Below are positions 30,535 through 40,083 of a DNA stretch of 64,000 nucleotides, in pieces. Made by a program: the position numbers and the translations under genes. The stretch is from Oceanisphaera avium (GTDB lineage Bacteria; Pseudomonadota; Gammaproteobacteria; Enterobacterales; Aeromonadaceae), in assembly GCF_002157875.1 (NCBI RefSeq), contig NZ_CP021376.1:2644501-2708500 (forward strand), in the 5' to 3' direction. The notes below the pieces were generated by a model. The model saw only the letters and a list, made by a program, of their open reading frames with translations, was not told the DNA's origin and ran no database searches. Position 1 is the stretch's first letter, and each line of letters begins with the position of its first letter.

Positions 30535-33267
30535 ATGATCACTAAACTTTTTACCATGATAATTGGTAGCCGTAACGACAGAAGCCTCAAGCGCATGCGC
30601 AAAGTGGTGGATGAAATTAATGCCATGGAGCCTAAATTTGAGGCCTTGTCCGATAGCGAGTTACAAGCTAAAACTGTTGAGTTTCGCCAACGCCTAGAAC
30701 AAGGTGAAACCTTAGAAGAACTCCTTCCCGAAGCTTTTGCTACTGTGCGTGAAGCCTCACGCCGTGTCTTTGAAATGCGCCATTTCGATGTGCAGTTAAT
30801 TGGCGGCATGGTGTTACATAACAATCAAATTGCCGAAATGAAAACCGGTGAAGGTAAAACTTTAACCGCCACCTTGCCGGTCTATCTTAATGCGCTCACT
30901 GGGCGCGGTGTGCATGTGATCACGGTGAATGATTATCTGGCGCGTCGTGACGCAGAAGCTAACCGACCGTTATTTGAGTTCTTAGGCTTAACTGTTGACT
31001 GTAACTTAGCCGGTATGGACTCGAGCGAAAAGCATGCCGCGTATGCCGCCGATATTACTTACGGTACCAATAATGAGTTTGGCTTTGATTACCTACGGGA
31101 CAACATGGCCTTTTCTCCGCAGCAGCGCGTACAACGTCCTTTATATTATGCGCTGATTGATGAAGTGGACTCGGTTTTAATTGATGAGGCGCGTACACCA
31201 TTAATTATCTCAGGTCCGGCAGAAGACAGCTCAGAGCTTTATATTCGCATTAATACCTTGATCCCAAAGCTGGTTAAGCAAGACGAAGAAGACACCGAAG
31301 ATTACATCGGTGATGGCCATTACACGGTAGACGAGAAAAACAAACAGGCGCTATTAACGGAAAACGGCCAAATTTTCGTTGAAGACGAATTAAAGCGCAT
31401 GGGGTTAATTGAAGAGCATGACTCTTTATTCTCAGCAGGCAATATTACGCTGTTAGCTCATGTGAATGCGGGCTTGCGTGCTCATACATTATTTGAGCGC
31501 AACGTCGACTACATCGTTCAAGATGATGAAGTGATTATCGTGGATGAGCATACGGGTCGTACTATGCCTGGGCGTCGTTGGTCAGAGGGCTTACACCAAG
31601 CCGTTGAAGCGCGCGAAGGGGTGAAAATCCAAAATGAAAACCAGACCTTAGCCTCCATTACTTTTCAAAACTTCTTTAGATTATATGAAAAGCTGGCCGG
31701 TATGACTGGTACCGCAGATACTGAAGCTTTTGAATTTCAACATATTTACGGTTTAGATACGGTGGTGATCCCTACTAATAAACCCATGGTCCGCAACGAC
31801 ATGGGCGATTTAGTGTATTTAACAGCCCCTGAAAAATATTTAGCCATTATTGAAGACATTAAAGGCTGTGTTAAACGGGGCCAGCCGGTGCTCGTGGGTA
31901 CCGTCTCTATTGAAAACTCCGAATTACTATCAGGCATCTTAGATAAAGAAGGCATCGCTCACCGAGTCCTTAACGCTAAATTTCATGAAAGTGAAGCGGA
32001 AATTATTGCCGAAGCCGGTCAAGCGGGAGTGGTCACCATAGCGACCAACATGGCCGGTCGGGGTACAGATATTGTGCTAGGTGGCAACTGGCAGTCAGAA
32101 ATCGATAAGCTAGAAGCGCCGAGTGCGCAGCAAATCGCCGATATTAAAGCGGCGTGGCGCATTCGCCACGATGAAGTGATTGCTGCGGGTGGCTTACATA
32201 TTATTGGTACCGAGCGCCATGAATCTCGCCGTATTGATAACCAGCTGCGCGGTCGTGCCGGTCGTCAAGGTGATGCCGGCTCTAGCCGTTTCTACTTGTC
32301 GATGGAAGATGCTTTGATGCGTATTTTTGCCTCAGATCGGGTTACCGGTATGATGAAAAAATTAGGCATGGAAGAAGGCGAAGCGATTGAACACCCTTGG
32401 GTGAGTCGCGCCATTGAAAATGCTCAGCGCAAAGTAGAAACCCGTAATTTCGACATTCGTAAAAACTTATTAGAATTTGATGATGTTGCTAACGACCAGC
32501 GTAAAGTTATCTATGAACAGCGTAATGAGCTGTTAGATGCCAGCGACATTAGCGACACCATTGCCTTGATCCGTGAAGACGTTATTAATGGCATTATCGA
32601 TGAGTATATTCCTCCTCAATCATTAGAAGAGTTGTGGGATGTGCCAGGACTTGAGCACCGTTTGATGGCTGATTTTGGCTTAGAAGCGCCAATCGAGGCT
32701 TGGTTAAAAGAAAACGATAAGTTACACGATGAGCAAATTCGCGACCAAATACAGGCACTCGCTGCACAAGCTTATGCCGATAAAGAAGCGGTAGTGGGCG
32801 CGGAAGTGATCCGCCAATTTGAAACCTCAGTCATGCTGCAAACTCTAGACACCTTGTGGAAAGAGCACTTGGCGGCCATGGATCATTTACGCCAAGGTAT
32901 TCATTTACGAGGTTATGCGCAAAAGAACCCTAAGCAAGAGTACAAGCGCGAGTCTTATGAGTTGTTTACTCAGTTGCTGGAAAATCTAAAGCGCGAAGTG
33001 GTGAGCATTTTGAGCCGAGTGAAAGTACAAAGCCAAGAAGAAATTGCCACCGCAGATGAACAACGCCGTGAAGCAGCGGAGAGTTTGCCACAAAGTTACA
33101 GCCATGCTTCGGCAGATAATTTATTAGAAGATGAGACGGCGACTGCGACTGCGGGCGCGGCTGAGCCTAATACTTTTGTGCGCGAAGGCCAAAAAGTAGG
33201 TCGTAATGACGCCTGCCCTTGTGGTTCCGGTAAAAAATACAAGCAATGTCACGGTAAATTAAATTAA
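30535..33267 (+). CDS. secA: Protein translocase ATPase SecA
   Basis: The 910-residue protein has the Walker A loop [10 protein letters not shown], the DEVDS Walker B, the [10 protein letters not shown] helicase motif and, at the end, the zinc-binding tail [13 protein letters not shown] that binds SecB. It drives Sec-dependent export through SecYEG. The stop codon lies in a tandem AAATT repeat, and a terminator follows at 33313-33341. Confidence 0.98.
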   Translation: MITKLFTMIIGSRNDRSLKRMRKVVDEINAMEPKFEALSDSELQAKTVEFRQRLEQGETLEELLPEAFATVREASRRVFEMRHFDVQLIGGMVLHNNQIAEMKTGEGKTLTATLPVYLNALTGRGVHVITVNDYLARRDAEANRPLFEFLGLTVDCNLAGMDSSEKHAAYAADITYGTNNEFGFDYLRDNMAFSPQQRVQRPLYYALIDEVDSVLIDEARTPLIISGPAEDSSELYIRINTLIPKLVKQDEEDTEDYIGDGHYTVDEKNKQALLTENGQIFVEDELKRMGLIEEHDSLFSAGNITLLAHVNAGLRAHTLFERNVDYIVQDDEVIIVDEHTGRTMPGRRWSEGLHQAVEAREGVKIQNENQTLASITFQNFFRLYEKLAGMTGTADTEAFEFQHIYGLDTVVIPTNKPMVRNDMGDLVYLTAPEKYLAIIEDIKGCVKRGQPVLVGTVSIENSELLSGILDKEGIAHRVLNAKFHESEAEIIAEAGQAGVVTIATNMAGRGTDIVLGGNWQSEIDKLEAPSAQQIADIKAAWRIRHDEVIAAGGLHIIGTERHESRRIDNQLRGRAGRQGDAGSSRFYLSMEDALMRIFASDRVTGMMKKLGMEEGEAIEHPWVSRAIENAQRKVETRNFDIRKNLLEFDDVANDQRKVIYEQRNELLDASDISDTIALIREDVINGIIDEYIPPQSLEELWDVPGLEHRLMADFGLEAPIEAWLKENDKLHDEQIRDQIQALAAQAYADKEAVVGAEVIRQFETSVMLQTLDTLWKEHLAAMDHLRQGIHLRGYAQKNPKQEYKRESYELFTQLLENLKREVVSILSRVKVQSQEEIATADEQRREAAESLPQSYSHASADNLLEDETATATAGAAEPNTFVREGQKVGRNDACPCGSGKKYKQCHGKLN

Positions 33268-33279
33268 ATTAAATTAAAT
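33256..33279 (+). repeat. Short tandem AAATT repeat over the secA stop
   Basis: Four perfect AAATT units (33256-33275) plus AAAT follow the secA codons for Gly-Lys. The stop TAA (33265-33267) is within the array, so a unit gain or loss would change the last residues. Confidence 0.85.
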
Positions 33280-33312
33280 ATATCGCAAAAACTTAATGCT
33301 TGTGAGTGAATA

Positions 33313-33341
33313 AGGCCGCCTATTAAAGGCGGTCTTTTTTT
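33313..33341 (+). terminator. secA terminator
   Basis: AGGCCGCC (33313-33320) and GGCGGTCT (33328-33335) pair with one G-T wobble; seven T follow. Confidence 0.88.
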
Positions 33342-33409
33342 GCGGGCGCTTTGATCAAAAACAAGCCACTAGTGCGCTAAAAAAGTTAGGGTTTAGTCAT
33401 ACATATTAC

Positions 33410-33436
33410 TAAATAAAATATTAAGGAAGTCGATAT
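33410..33436 (+). promoter_or_regulatory. Sigma-28 (FliA)-type promoter of the first chemoreceptor gene
   Basis: TAAATAAA (33410-33417), an 11-base spacer and GTCGATAT (33429-33436) match the flagellar consensus TAAAGTTT-N11-GCCGATAA at the core TAAA and six of eight bases of the -10. It is about 54 bases before the start codon. Confidence 0.6.
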
Positions 33437-33489
33437 AAGTATAACGAATAAGAATTTTAACTAAGCCTTAGCTAACGGAGTGCTAAATT

Positions 33490-35151
33490 TTGAAAAACTT
33501 AACCTTGAAAGCGTTGATCCGCTTGGTGTTCTTGGTAGTGCTAGCGGTCGCTATGATATTTGGTGTTGCCTTATATCTGTTATTGCAATCCCAACAAAGT
33601 GTTAGCCACACTCAAGAATCTCGGTTTCAGTCTTTTAACGCCAGTAATATGATGCGTATGTACTCGCTTGAGCTTTCTAATGATATTCGTAACTATGTCG
33701 TTACCGCCAACCCTGAAAAACTAAAAACTTACCAAGACACCATGGCCATGACCTTGGGCGAAAAACCAAGAGCAGGGGGCTGGCAGATTTCAAACCAAGC
33801 CATGTTGGCAGAATTGCCAGTGGATGCTTCTGAATTAGCTTTGCTTGAGCAAGGCCGCCGCGGCACTGTGATGCTAGGTGAGCTGGAGAAAAAAGCGATT
33901 GCACTAATGCAAAATGGCCGTGCCACTGAAGCTCAACAATTAGTGTTTGGCCCTGAGTATGATGAAGGTCGTCACTTAATGAGTAATTCGGTCAATATGG
34001 CGATTGCCGACTTACTCCAGCGCTTAAATACTCAGTTAGAGCAAGAGCAGCAGCGTAACCAACAAATGGTGACCTTGATGATTACGTTAGTGGTGGGTTT
34101 AGTGGCATTAAGTCTGCTACTGGGCTGGACGCTGAAGCGCTCGGTATTACAACCGCTTGGCGCAGAGCCCAGTGAAATGGAGCGCGTCGCCACCGCTATT
34201 AGTGAAGGAGATTTAAGTTTAACCTTTAATGCTAACGCCACGGGTGTTTATGCTAATTTGCAGCACATGGCGGAAAAGCTGCGCGAAGTGATTGGTCATA
34301 TTCATCAATCTAGCCAAAGCTTATCTACGGCGGCTGAAGAAACCTCCGCTATTTCCTTACAAACCAGTGCTAATATCGGACGCCAACAAACCGATACCGA
34401 ACAAGTGGCGGCGGCCATAAATGAAATGTCTGCCACGGTGCAAGAAGTGTCTCACAATACCAGCTTAGCGGCGTCTTCGGCACGCTCTGCTAACGAAGCA
34501 GCCGAGCAGGGGAAAGTAGTAGTGCAACAGACGGTACTGTCTATTAGCCAACTTGCTGATGATGTGCAAGCAACCGGTCAAGTGGTGCAATCTTTAGCCG
34601 ATAGCAGTCAAGAAATTAGTACTGTGGTCCAAGTTATTCAAGATATTGCCGATAGAACTAACTTATTAGCCCTTAACGCCGCCATTGAAGCGGCACGAGC
34701 GGGAGAACAGGGCCGAGGTTTTGCGGTCGTGGCGTCAGAGGTACGTGATCTTGCCGAGCAAACCCAGCAATCCTCACAAGTGATTGTGACCACTATTGCT
34801 AAGCTACAAAATGATGCTAAGCAGGCTATGTTAGCCATGCAAAGTGGCCGCCAGCAAGCGGAGCTCACCGTTAGTCAGGCCCATGAAGCCGAGCAGGCGC
34901 TTAATCTCATTAGTGCCGCCGTGCAAACCATTAATGACATGAATACCCAAATTGCCACCGCCGTAGAGCAACAGGCCACGGTCACGGAGGACATCAGTCG
35001 TAACCTCACCACCATTCAAGGAGTAGGCGAAGAGACCGCCAGTGGTGCCGAGCACACCGCCAGTGCCAGTCGTGAGCTATCAGAGCTTGCCGCGGGGCTA
35101 CAACAACTCGTCCAAGGCTTTCGCTTAGAGACTACGCTACGTAACGCTTAG
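33490..35151 (+). CDS. Methyl-accepting chemotaxis protein (paralogue 1)
   Basis: The 553-residue receptor has a membrane helix (about 12-32), a helical periplasmic sensor domain of about 160 residues, a second helix (about 193-213), a HAMP domain (214-270) and the cytoplasmic signalling hairpin with its conserved tip ([20 protein letters not shown], about 397-416). It should signal through CheW/CheA. The start is TTG, fixed by alignment with paralogue 2 and by CGGAG upstream. No NWETF-type tail for CheR docking is present. The ligand is unknown. Confidence 0.93.
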   Translation: MKNLTLKALIRLVFLVVLAVAMIFGVALYLLLQSQQSVSHTQESRFQSFNASNMMRMYSLELSNDIRNYVVTANPEKLKTYQDTMAMTLGEKPRAGGWQISNQAMLAELPVDASELALLEQGRRGTVMLGELEKKAIALMQNGRATEAQQLVFGPEYDEGRHLMSNSVNMAIADLLQRLNTQLEQEQQRNQQMVTLMITLVVGLVALSLLLGWTLKRSVLQPLGAEPSEMERVATAISEGDLSLTFNANATGVYANLQHMAEKLREVIGHIHQSSQSLSTAAEETSAISLQTSANIGRQQTDTEQVAAAINEMSATVQEVSHNTSLAASSARSANEAAEQGKVVVQQTVLSISQLADDVQATGQVVQSLADSSQEISTVVQVIQDIADRTNLLALNAAIEAARAGEQGRGFAVVASEVRDLAEQTQQSSQVIVTTIAKLQNDAKQAMLAMQSGRQQAELTVSQAHEAEQALNLISAAVQTINDMNTQIATAVEQQATVTEDISRNLTTIQGVGEETASGAEHTASASRELSELAAGLQQLVQGFRLETTLRNA

Positions 35152-35169
35152 GGTGAGTATTGATTATTT

Positions 35170-35203
35170 AACGCCCTCGGTAGCAATGCCGAGGGCGTTT
35201 TTA
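35170..35203 (+). terminator. Terminator after chemoreceptor 1
   Basis: AACGCCCTCGG (35170-35180) and CCGAGGGCGTT (35189-35199) form an 11-bp stem followed by T residues. Confidence 0.92.
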
Positions 35204-35505
35204 TTTCAAGGCTTATAAGTGAAGAGCAAACCTGTTTTGTGGACGAGGTATGACTTTTTATAAATACCTCTTAAGTATTTATTCTCACCGCCGATAGGGT
35301 GATTGCACGCTATAGAGCTAAGCAAACGCCATTAAAAAGTCTTTAAAAACAACAACTAATCTAAGTTATTGTTATTAGTGGATTTTAAAGTCAAGTTTAT
35401 GCCATCCCTTGCTCTGTAATACCTGATTTGGTCTATCTCGTCTAAGTATTTTTGACAGGTGATTGACCATAGAACTTTCTCCCTCGAGATAGGCTAATTA
35501 TTACT
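35204..35505. other. Intergenic region between the two chemoreceptor genes
   Basis: About 300 AT-rich bases between the terminator of the first and the start of the second receptor. The sigma-28-type promoter at 35271-35297 is the only element recognised; it leaves an untranslated leader of about 200 bases in which no ORF or RNA family was identified. Confidence 0.6.
35271..35297 (+). promoter_or_regulatory. Sigma-28 (FliA)-type promoter of the second chemoreceptor gene
   Basis: TTAAGTAT (35271-35278), 11 bases, GCCGATAG (35290-35297). The -10 matches the FliA consensus at seven of eight positions and the -35 at six of eight. Confidence 0.7.
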
Positions 35506-37182
35506 ATGTATAAAAATTTAACCCTTAAGATGGTGATCCGCTTGGCGTTTATTGTGTTATTCGCGCTGGCGTTAATACTCAGTGGCTCGCTGTATTTGCT
35601 ATTGCAATCTCAGCAAGGAGTCAACAACGCTAAAGACGATCTCTTTAACTACTTTAATAACGCTGGCATGGTGCGTTTATATTCTACGGAGAAATCGACT
35701 GCACTTCGTGACTATGTGGTCACGGGTAATGCCGAGCAACTGGCAGTCTATGAAAAAGCCGATGCGGTAGTAGAAGGGCGTTCTAAACGAGTAGATAATA
35801 ATACCATTTCTGACACAGATATGTTGGCGAAAATGGACTTAACTACCGCGGAGCGCAGCATCCTAGAGCGCGGACAAAAATCCATTGTTATCATGGATAA
35901 GATGGAAAACGAGGCCATCACATTAATGAGAACAGGCCGCCAACAACAAGCCCAAGATATATTGTTAAGTGCAGAATACGATGCCGAGCGTTTAATAGCC
36001 GTAAACACGGTGGATGAGTTTATTGATACTATGCTCGGCCGTTTATACGGCACTGTGGCATTAGAAGAGCAACGTAATAGCACCATGGCCGGAGTGATGG
36101 TGGCGGTAGTGGTGGCTTTGATTATCTTTAGCTTATTCTTAGGCTGGGTGTTAAAGCGCTTAGTACTTGTGCCCTTAGGTGCCGAGCCTAGTGAAATGGA
36201 GCGGGTAGCTAACTCCATTGCTAATGGGGATTTAAGCTCACAGTTTGCAGCTAATGCTTCAGGTGTGTATGGCAAGTTGCAACATATGAATAATAATTTG
36301 CGCGAGCTGATTGGCCATATTCATGAGTCCAGTAATAGCTTGTCGGCAGCCGCTGAGCAAACGTCGGCGATTTCATTACAAACTAGTGCTAACTTAAATC
36401 GCCAGCAGCAAGATACTGACCAAGTAGCCGCCGCGATTAACCAGATGTCGGCTACCGTGCAAGAAGTGTCTCAAAACACCTCGCTGGCAGCGTCTTCAGC
36501 GCAGTCTGCCAATGAAGCGGCTGAACAAGGGCGTAGCGTGGTACAACAAACAGTGACCTCCATTAGTCGTTTAGCCGATGATGTGACCGCAACTGGGCGT
36601 GTGGTGCAGTCATTAGCCGATAGCAGTAGCCAAATTAGCTCAGTGGTAGAAGTGATCCAAGAAATTGCCGATCGCACAAATTTATTGGCGTTAAACGCCG
36701 CAATTGAAGCTGCACGCGCCGGCGAGCAAGGTCGTGGTTTTGCGGTGGTGGCCTCTGAGGTGCGCAATTTAGCAGAGCAAACGCAGCATTCTTCTCAAGA
36801 GATAGTGACCACCATTGCTAAGCTCCAAGAAGATGCTAAGCAAGCCATGACTGCCATGACCGGTGGTCGACAGCAGGCGGAGCTTACCGTCGGCCAAGCG
36901 CAAGAAGCAGAGCAAGCGCTGGAGATGATTAGTGGGGCGGTACAAACTATTCATGATATGAATACGCAAATTGCCACCGCCGTTGAAGAGCAAGCGACGG
37001 TAACAGAAGACATTAGTCGCAACTTAACGACTATCCACGAATTAGGCGATGAGACCGCGGCAGGAGCGAACCAAACAGCCACCGCCAGTGGCGAGCTCAC
37101 CCAACTTGCCGCGCGCTTACAACAACTGGTACAGGGCTTTAAACTAGAAGCCCATGAACCCAGCGGCCGCTACCTTGGCTAA
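35506..37182 (+). CDS. Methyl-accepting chemotaxis protein (paralogue 2)
   Basis: The 558-residue receptor has the same architecture as its neighbour: TM helix, about 160-residue sensor domain, TM helix, HAMP and signalling hairpin with an identical tip. The cytoplasmic halves are nearly the same while the periplasmic domains differ much more (residues 35-190), so the pair looks like a tandem duplication with diverged sensing. It has its own sigma-28-type promoter and terminator. Confidence 0.94.
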   Translation: MYKNLTLKMVIRLAFIVLFALALILSGSLYLLLQSQQGVNNAKDDLFNYFNNAGMVRLYSTEKSTALRDYVVTGNAEQLAVYEKADAVVEGRSKRVDNNTISDTDMLAKMDLTTAERSILERGQKSIVIMDKMENEAITLMRTGRQQQAQDILLSAEYDAERLIAVNTVDEFIDTMLGRLYGTVALEEQRNSTMAGVMVAVVVALIIFSLFLGWVLKRLVLVPLGAEPSEMERVANSIANGDLSSQFAANASGVYGKLQHMNNNLRELIGHIHESSNSLSAAAEQTSAISLQTSANLNRQQQDTDQVAAAINQMSATVQEVSQNTSLAASSAQSANEAAEQGRSVVQQTVTSISRLADDVTATGRVVQSLADSSSQISSVVEVIQEIADRTNLLALNAAIEAARAGEQGRGFAVVASEVRNLAEQTQHSSQEIVTTIAKLQEDAKQAMTAMTGGRQQAELTVGQAQEAEQALEMISGAVQTIHDMNTQIATAVEEQATVTEDISRNLTTIHELGDETAAGANQTATASGELTQLAARLQQLVQGFKLEAHEPSGRYLG

Positions 37183-37213
37183 GCACGACTTCTGTTAGTG
37201 GTGTTGATAAATT

Positions 37214-37249
37214 AAGACCCAGCCGTTTCATTAGCGACTGGGTCTTGTT
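37214..37249 (+). terminator. Terminator after chemoreceptor 2
   Basis: AAGACCCAG (37214-37222) and CTGGGTCTT (37238-37246) form a stem with a long loop and a short T-rich tail. Confidence 0.75.
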
Positions 37250-37301
37250 CATATTAGGGGTGCTCAGTATACTGCCGACTCTCAAAATGCGGGATGTTCT
37301 G

Positions 37302-38024
37302 ATGTTAAAGCTATTGCGGATCTTAATCTTGGCGCTGGCCATGGTGGCGGTGTTTATCTTAGGCACTCTTATTTGCCTAGTACGCCCTCGTCATCCTAAT
37401 AACGTTTACTTGCTAGGACGCTTGTTTAACCAAGCCTGTAAAATTATTGGGCTGCATGTCACCTTTCGCGGTTATGAACACGCAAAAAATATTAAATCGG
37501 CGGTGTATATCGCCAATCATCAAAGTAACTGGGACATAATTGCGCTAACCGGTGCGGTGATGCCGCGCACTGTGGCCATTGGGAAGAGCAGTTTATTTTG
37601 GATCCCCTTATTTGGTCAGTTATTTTGGCTTAGTGGTAACTTGCTAATTAACAGAGAAAATAAAGCCAAAGCGGCCAGTACTATCGGCACTGTAGTGGAC
37701 AAAATTCGCCAGCAAAATATGTCGATTTGGATGTTTCCAGAAGGCACGCGCAGCCAAGGTAAGGGCTTATTGCCGTTTAAAACCGGTGCCTTTCATATTG
37801 CATTGCAAGCGCAAGTGCCGTTAATCCCTATTGCCTGCTCTAGCTACTTTGGCCAAGTGGACTTAAACCGTTGGGATAATGGTGAGCTTATTGTGGAAAT
37901 TATGCCGCCCATTGCCATTGAAGGATATGATGCGCACCAAATTCGCGACTTGCTAAAGCATAGTCGCAAACTATTAAGTGAGCGCATCGATGAGCTTGAT
38001 CAAGAGGTGCGCCGTCCTACTTAA
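37302..38024 (+). CDS. plsC: 1-acyl-sn-glycerol-3-phosphate acyltransferase
   Basis: The start at 37302 (MLKLLRILIL) matches PlsC; an in-frame extension to 37245 would cross the preceding terminator. The 240-residue protein has an N-terminal membrane helix, the acyltransferase motif NH-x4-D (N72, H73, D78) and FPEGTR (145-150), plus IPLFGQLFWLSGNLLI. It makes phosphatidic acid from lysophosphatidic acid. Confidence 0.95.
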   Translation: MLKLLRILILALAMVAVFILGTLICLVRPRHPNNVYLLGRLFNQACKIIGLHVTFRGYEHAKNIKSAVYIANHQSNWDIIALTGAVMPRTVAIGKSSLFWIPLFGQLFWLSGNLLINRENKAKAASTIGTVVDKIRQQNMSIWMFPEGTRSQGKGLLPFKTGAFHIALQAQVPLIPIACSSYFGQVDLNRWDNGELIVEIMPPIAIEGYDAHQIRDLLKHSRKLLSERIDELDQEVRRPT

Positions 38025-38087
38025 ATGAAAGAGTGTATTTTGCTTCACCCTTAACTGGTTATTGAATTATCGGCCAAGGAGCCTGTT

Positions 38088-38432
38088 ATGACTGAACTGC
38101 AACATTGGCAAGATGAAACCCATGAGATTATTGCCTCATTATTAGAAGATGGCAGTAAAGCGGATGCGCTTTATACCTTAGAGCATCATTTCTCTGGGCT
38201 AGACTTCGACAAGCTGGAAAAAGCCGCTCTGGATTGCTTTAAGCTAGAATATGAAGTGACTGATGCCGAAGAAATCGTGATTGAAACCGGTGAAACACTG
38301 CTTAGTTTTGATGCCATAACTCAAGGGACGCTAGAGGCTGAAGCTATTATGCTACAAGTAAAACAGCTGCTGGCCATCGCCGAAAAATATGGCCTTGAAT
38401 ATGATGGCTGGGGCACTTATTTCGAAGAGTAA
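38088..38432 (+). CDS. rraB: Ribonuclease E inhibitor RraB
   Basis: The 114-residue acidic protein matches RraB through LLEDGSKADALYTLEHH, KLEYEVTD and EYDGWGTYFE. It lacks the long acidic tail of the E. coli protein. RraB binds RNase E and alters degradosome composition. AAGGAG precedes the ATG. Confidence 0.92.
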   Translation: MTELQHWQDETHEIIASLLEDGSKADALYTLEHHFSGLDFDKLEKAALDCFKLEYEVTDAEEIVIETGETLLSFDAITQGTLEAEAIMLQVKQLLAIAEKYGLEYDGWGTYFEE

Positions 38433-38441
38433 TATTGCTTC

Positions 38442-38531
38442 GCCACGGAATACACAAAAAAGAATATACTCGCTAATTTTTACTCATTTAGCTTGCAAAC
38501 AAGGAGTGCTTAGTTCTGTGTATTCTGTGGC
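38442..38531. repeat. Small inverted-repeat element
   Basis: GCCACGGAATACACA (38442-38456) is mirrored by TGTGTATTCTGTGGC (38517-38531) with one mismatch in 15 bases and 60 AT-rich bases between. It has the form of a short non-autonomous palindromic element between rraB and the acetyltransferase gene. Confidence 0.6.
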
Positions 38532-38585
38532 AAAAAATATTTTCTTATTGTTATTTTTTCTTCCTTAATAAACACTGCCATAGCC

Positions 38586-39101
38586 TCATAGTTTTAGCAT
38601 AAGCGTGATTTCACAATCATCATGGCCGGTGTTACCTAAACGAGGGCAGGGGCGAAAGCCTAATTTTTGATATAAATGCAGTGCTTCAGGTAAAATCGCC
38701 GTAGTTTCTAGATAACAGCATTGATAACCGCGCTCTTTAGCCTTAGCTAACACCCCTTGTGCTAATCGCTTTCCTAAGCCTAAGCCCCGAGCTTCGTTTA
38801 ATAAGTACATTTTTTGTAGCTCACACACAGTTGGCTCCCCTATTAAGGGAGCAAAGCCGGCTCCGCCTACTATTATTCCGCTTTTATTAATGACTAGCCA
38901 ATACTGTGCCGCTGGCGCTAGGTAAAGCTCACTGAGCCGGTCAAGACTGGGGTCTGCGACGCTATAGCCTTTTTCTGCACTCAGTCCATACTCAGCCGAG
39001 ACGGCGCGAATAACCTGAGCTAAGGCGGCGTTATCGGCCTCCCTTAAGGCACGCAAAAAGTAATTATCAATTAACGGGATAGGTGTGGTTGTTGTCATCA
39101 T
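38586..39101 (-). CDS. GNAT-family N-acetyltransferase
   Basis: The 171-residue protein is a GNAT domain with the acetyl-CoA loop EARGLGLGKRLAQ near residues 103-115 and the C-terminal ALHLYQKLGFRP segment. Substrate is not predictable from sequence. It stands alone, convergent with rraB. Confidence 0.88.
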   Translation of the reverse strand: MMTTTTPIPLIDNYFLRALREADNAALAQVIRAVSAEYGLSAEKGYSVADPSLDRLSELYLAPAAQYWLVINKSGIIVGGAGFAPLIGEPTVCELQKMYLLNEARGLGLGKRLAQGVLAKAKERGYQCCYLETTAILPEALHLYQKLGFRPCPRLGNTGHDDCEITLMLKL

Positions 39102-39187
39102 CTCTTCTTAAATAATGAATAGTGTCATTGGGTAAGCTAGTAATAAGTCATGCTATAGTGAGCTAAATTAGGGGCTAAGGAGCGCGT

Positions 39188-39601
39188 ATGTATCCCCATT
39201 ATGAACCCGATCCCTATGTCTTATTATGGGATGAATATAAGTATCGTCATGATCATATATGGCAAAAGCTATTTCAAATTACCATAGCGGTAGTCGTGCT
39301 TGGCGCCGTGCCGTATTTAAAGCCAGAAATTGGTCAAGTGTTAGGGAACTGGATCCTAATTGCGCCTTCATTAGGCTGTATGCTGACACTTATCACCTTG
39401 GTATTAATGCATTTTGAACTAACCTTATTTGCAAAAATTGCTGCAGCCCATCGTTTGCATCAAGAACAACAAGGGTTACTTAATCACAGTAAACATAACT
39501 ATTTTCGTTACATGGTGTTGGTTTACGTGAGCTTTTTATTGTTAGTGAGCATTGTAAATGTATTAGTAATCCGCAGTCTGTGGCTAGACTCTGTTGTGTA
39601 A
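39188..39601 (+). CDS. Hypothetical inner-membrane protein
   Basis: The 137-residue protein has three predicted membrane helices (about 30-47, 53-75 and 108-130), with a Tyr/His-rich N-terminus (MYPHYEPDPYVLLWDEYKYR) and a basic loop between helices 2 and 3. TAAGGAG precedes the ATG, supporting translation. I do not recognise the family; RipA-like or transporter-accessory roles cannot be judged from sequence. Confidence 0.7.
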   Translation: MYPHYEPDPYVLLWDEYKYRHDHIWQKLFQITIAVVVLGAVPYLKPEIGQVLGNWILIAPSLGCMLTLITLVLMHFELTLFAKIAAAHRLHQEQQGLLNHSKHNYFRYMVLVYVSFLLLVSIVNVLVIRSLWLDSVV

Positions 39602-39734
39602 TGGCAAGCTTTGCGCACAAAGTTTCGCGACAGTGCCAGTCTTAACATGGGTTAAACATAAGGTAATTCCAGTTTAAAGCCGATACACTAAAATAGTTAA
39701 AGTACCACACTCACCCAGAACAGGAGTAATTCCT

Positions 39735-39950
39735 ATGATTAGCAGCAAAAAATTAGCAGCGATTACATTGGCCTCCACCTTACTCTTTGGCTTAAGTGCG
39801 TGCAGTAATATGTCAGAACGCGATCGCAACACGGCCATAGGTGCAGGTGCAGGGGGCGTAGCCGGTGCCGTATTAACGGGCGGTAGTACCATGGGTACCT
39901 TAGGTGGTGCAGCTGTGGGTGGCGTCATCGGTAACCAAGTTAAAAAATAA
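39735..39950 (+). CDS. osmB: Osmotically inducible lipoprotein OsmB (glycine zipper)
   Basis: The 71-residue protein has a lipoprotein signal ending LSAC (Cys23), then SERDRNTAIGAGAGG and a Gly-zipper repeat, nearly matching E. coli OsmB. AGGAG precedes the ATG and a terminator follows. Its exact role in the outer membrane is unknown; in E. coli it is induced by osmotic and stationary-phase stress. Confidence 0.9.
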   Translation: MISSKKLAAITLASTLLFGLSACSNMSERDRNTAIGAGAGGVAGAVLTGGSTMGTLGGAAVGGVIGNQVKK

Positions 39951-39961
39951 ACTGATCTTAT

Positions 39962-39989
39962 AGGCGTGTTTTACTAACACGCCTTTTTT
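39962..39989 (+). terminator. osmB terminator
   Basis: AGGCGTGTT (39962-39970), TTACT loop, AACACGCCT (39976-39984), then T residues. Confidence 0.9.
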
Positions 39990-40034
39990 ATGTTTATTAT
40001 CTTGCTTGTACCCTGAATAAAAAATACCGCGGAT

Positions 40035-40063
40035 AAAAAAACCGACCTCAAGGTCGGTTTTTT
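40035..40063. terminator. Terminator between osmB and valS (bidirectional)
   Basis: AAACCGACCT (40039-40048) and AGGTCGGTTT (40051-40060) pair; A and T runs flank both sides, so it can serve valS on the minus strand. Confidence 0.85.
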
Positions 40064-40083
40064 GTTATTAATAAATGGCGCGC

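Noticed and set aside
35748..36275. 175-codon minus-strand ORF
   Set aside because: Shadow of the second chemoreceptor gene.
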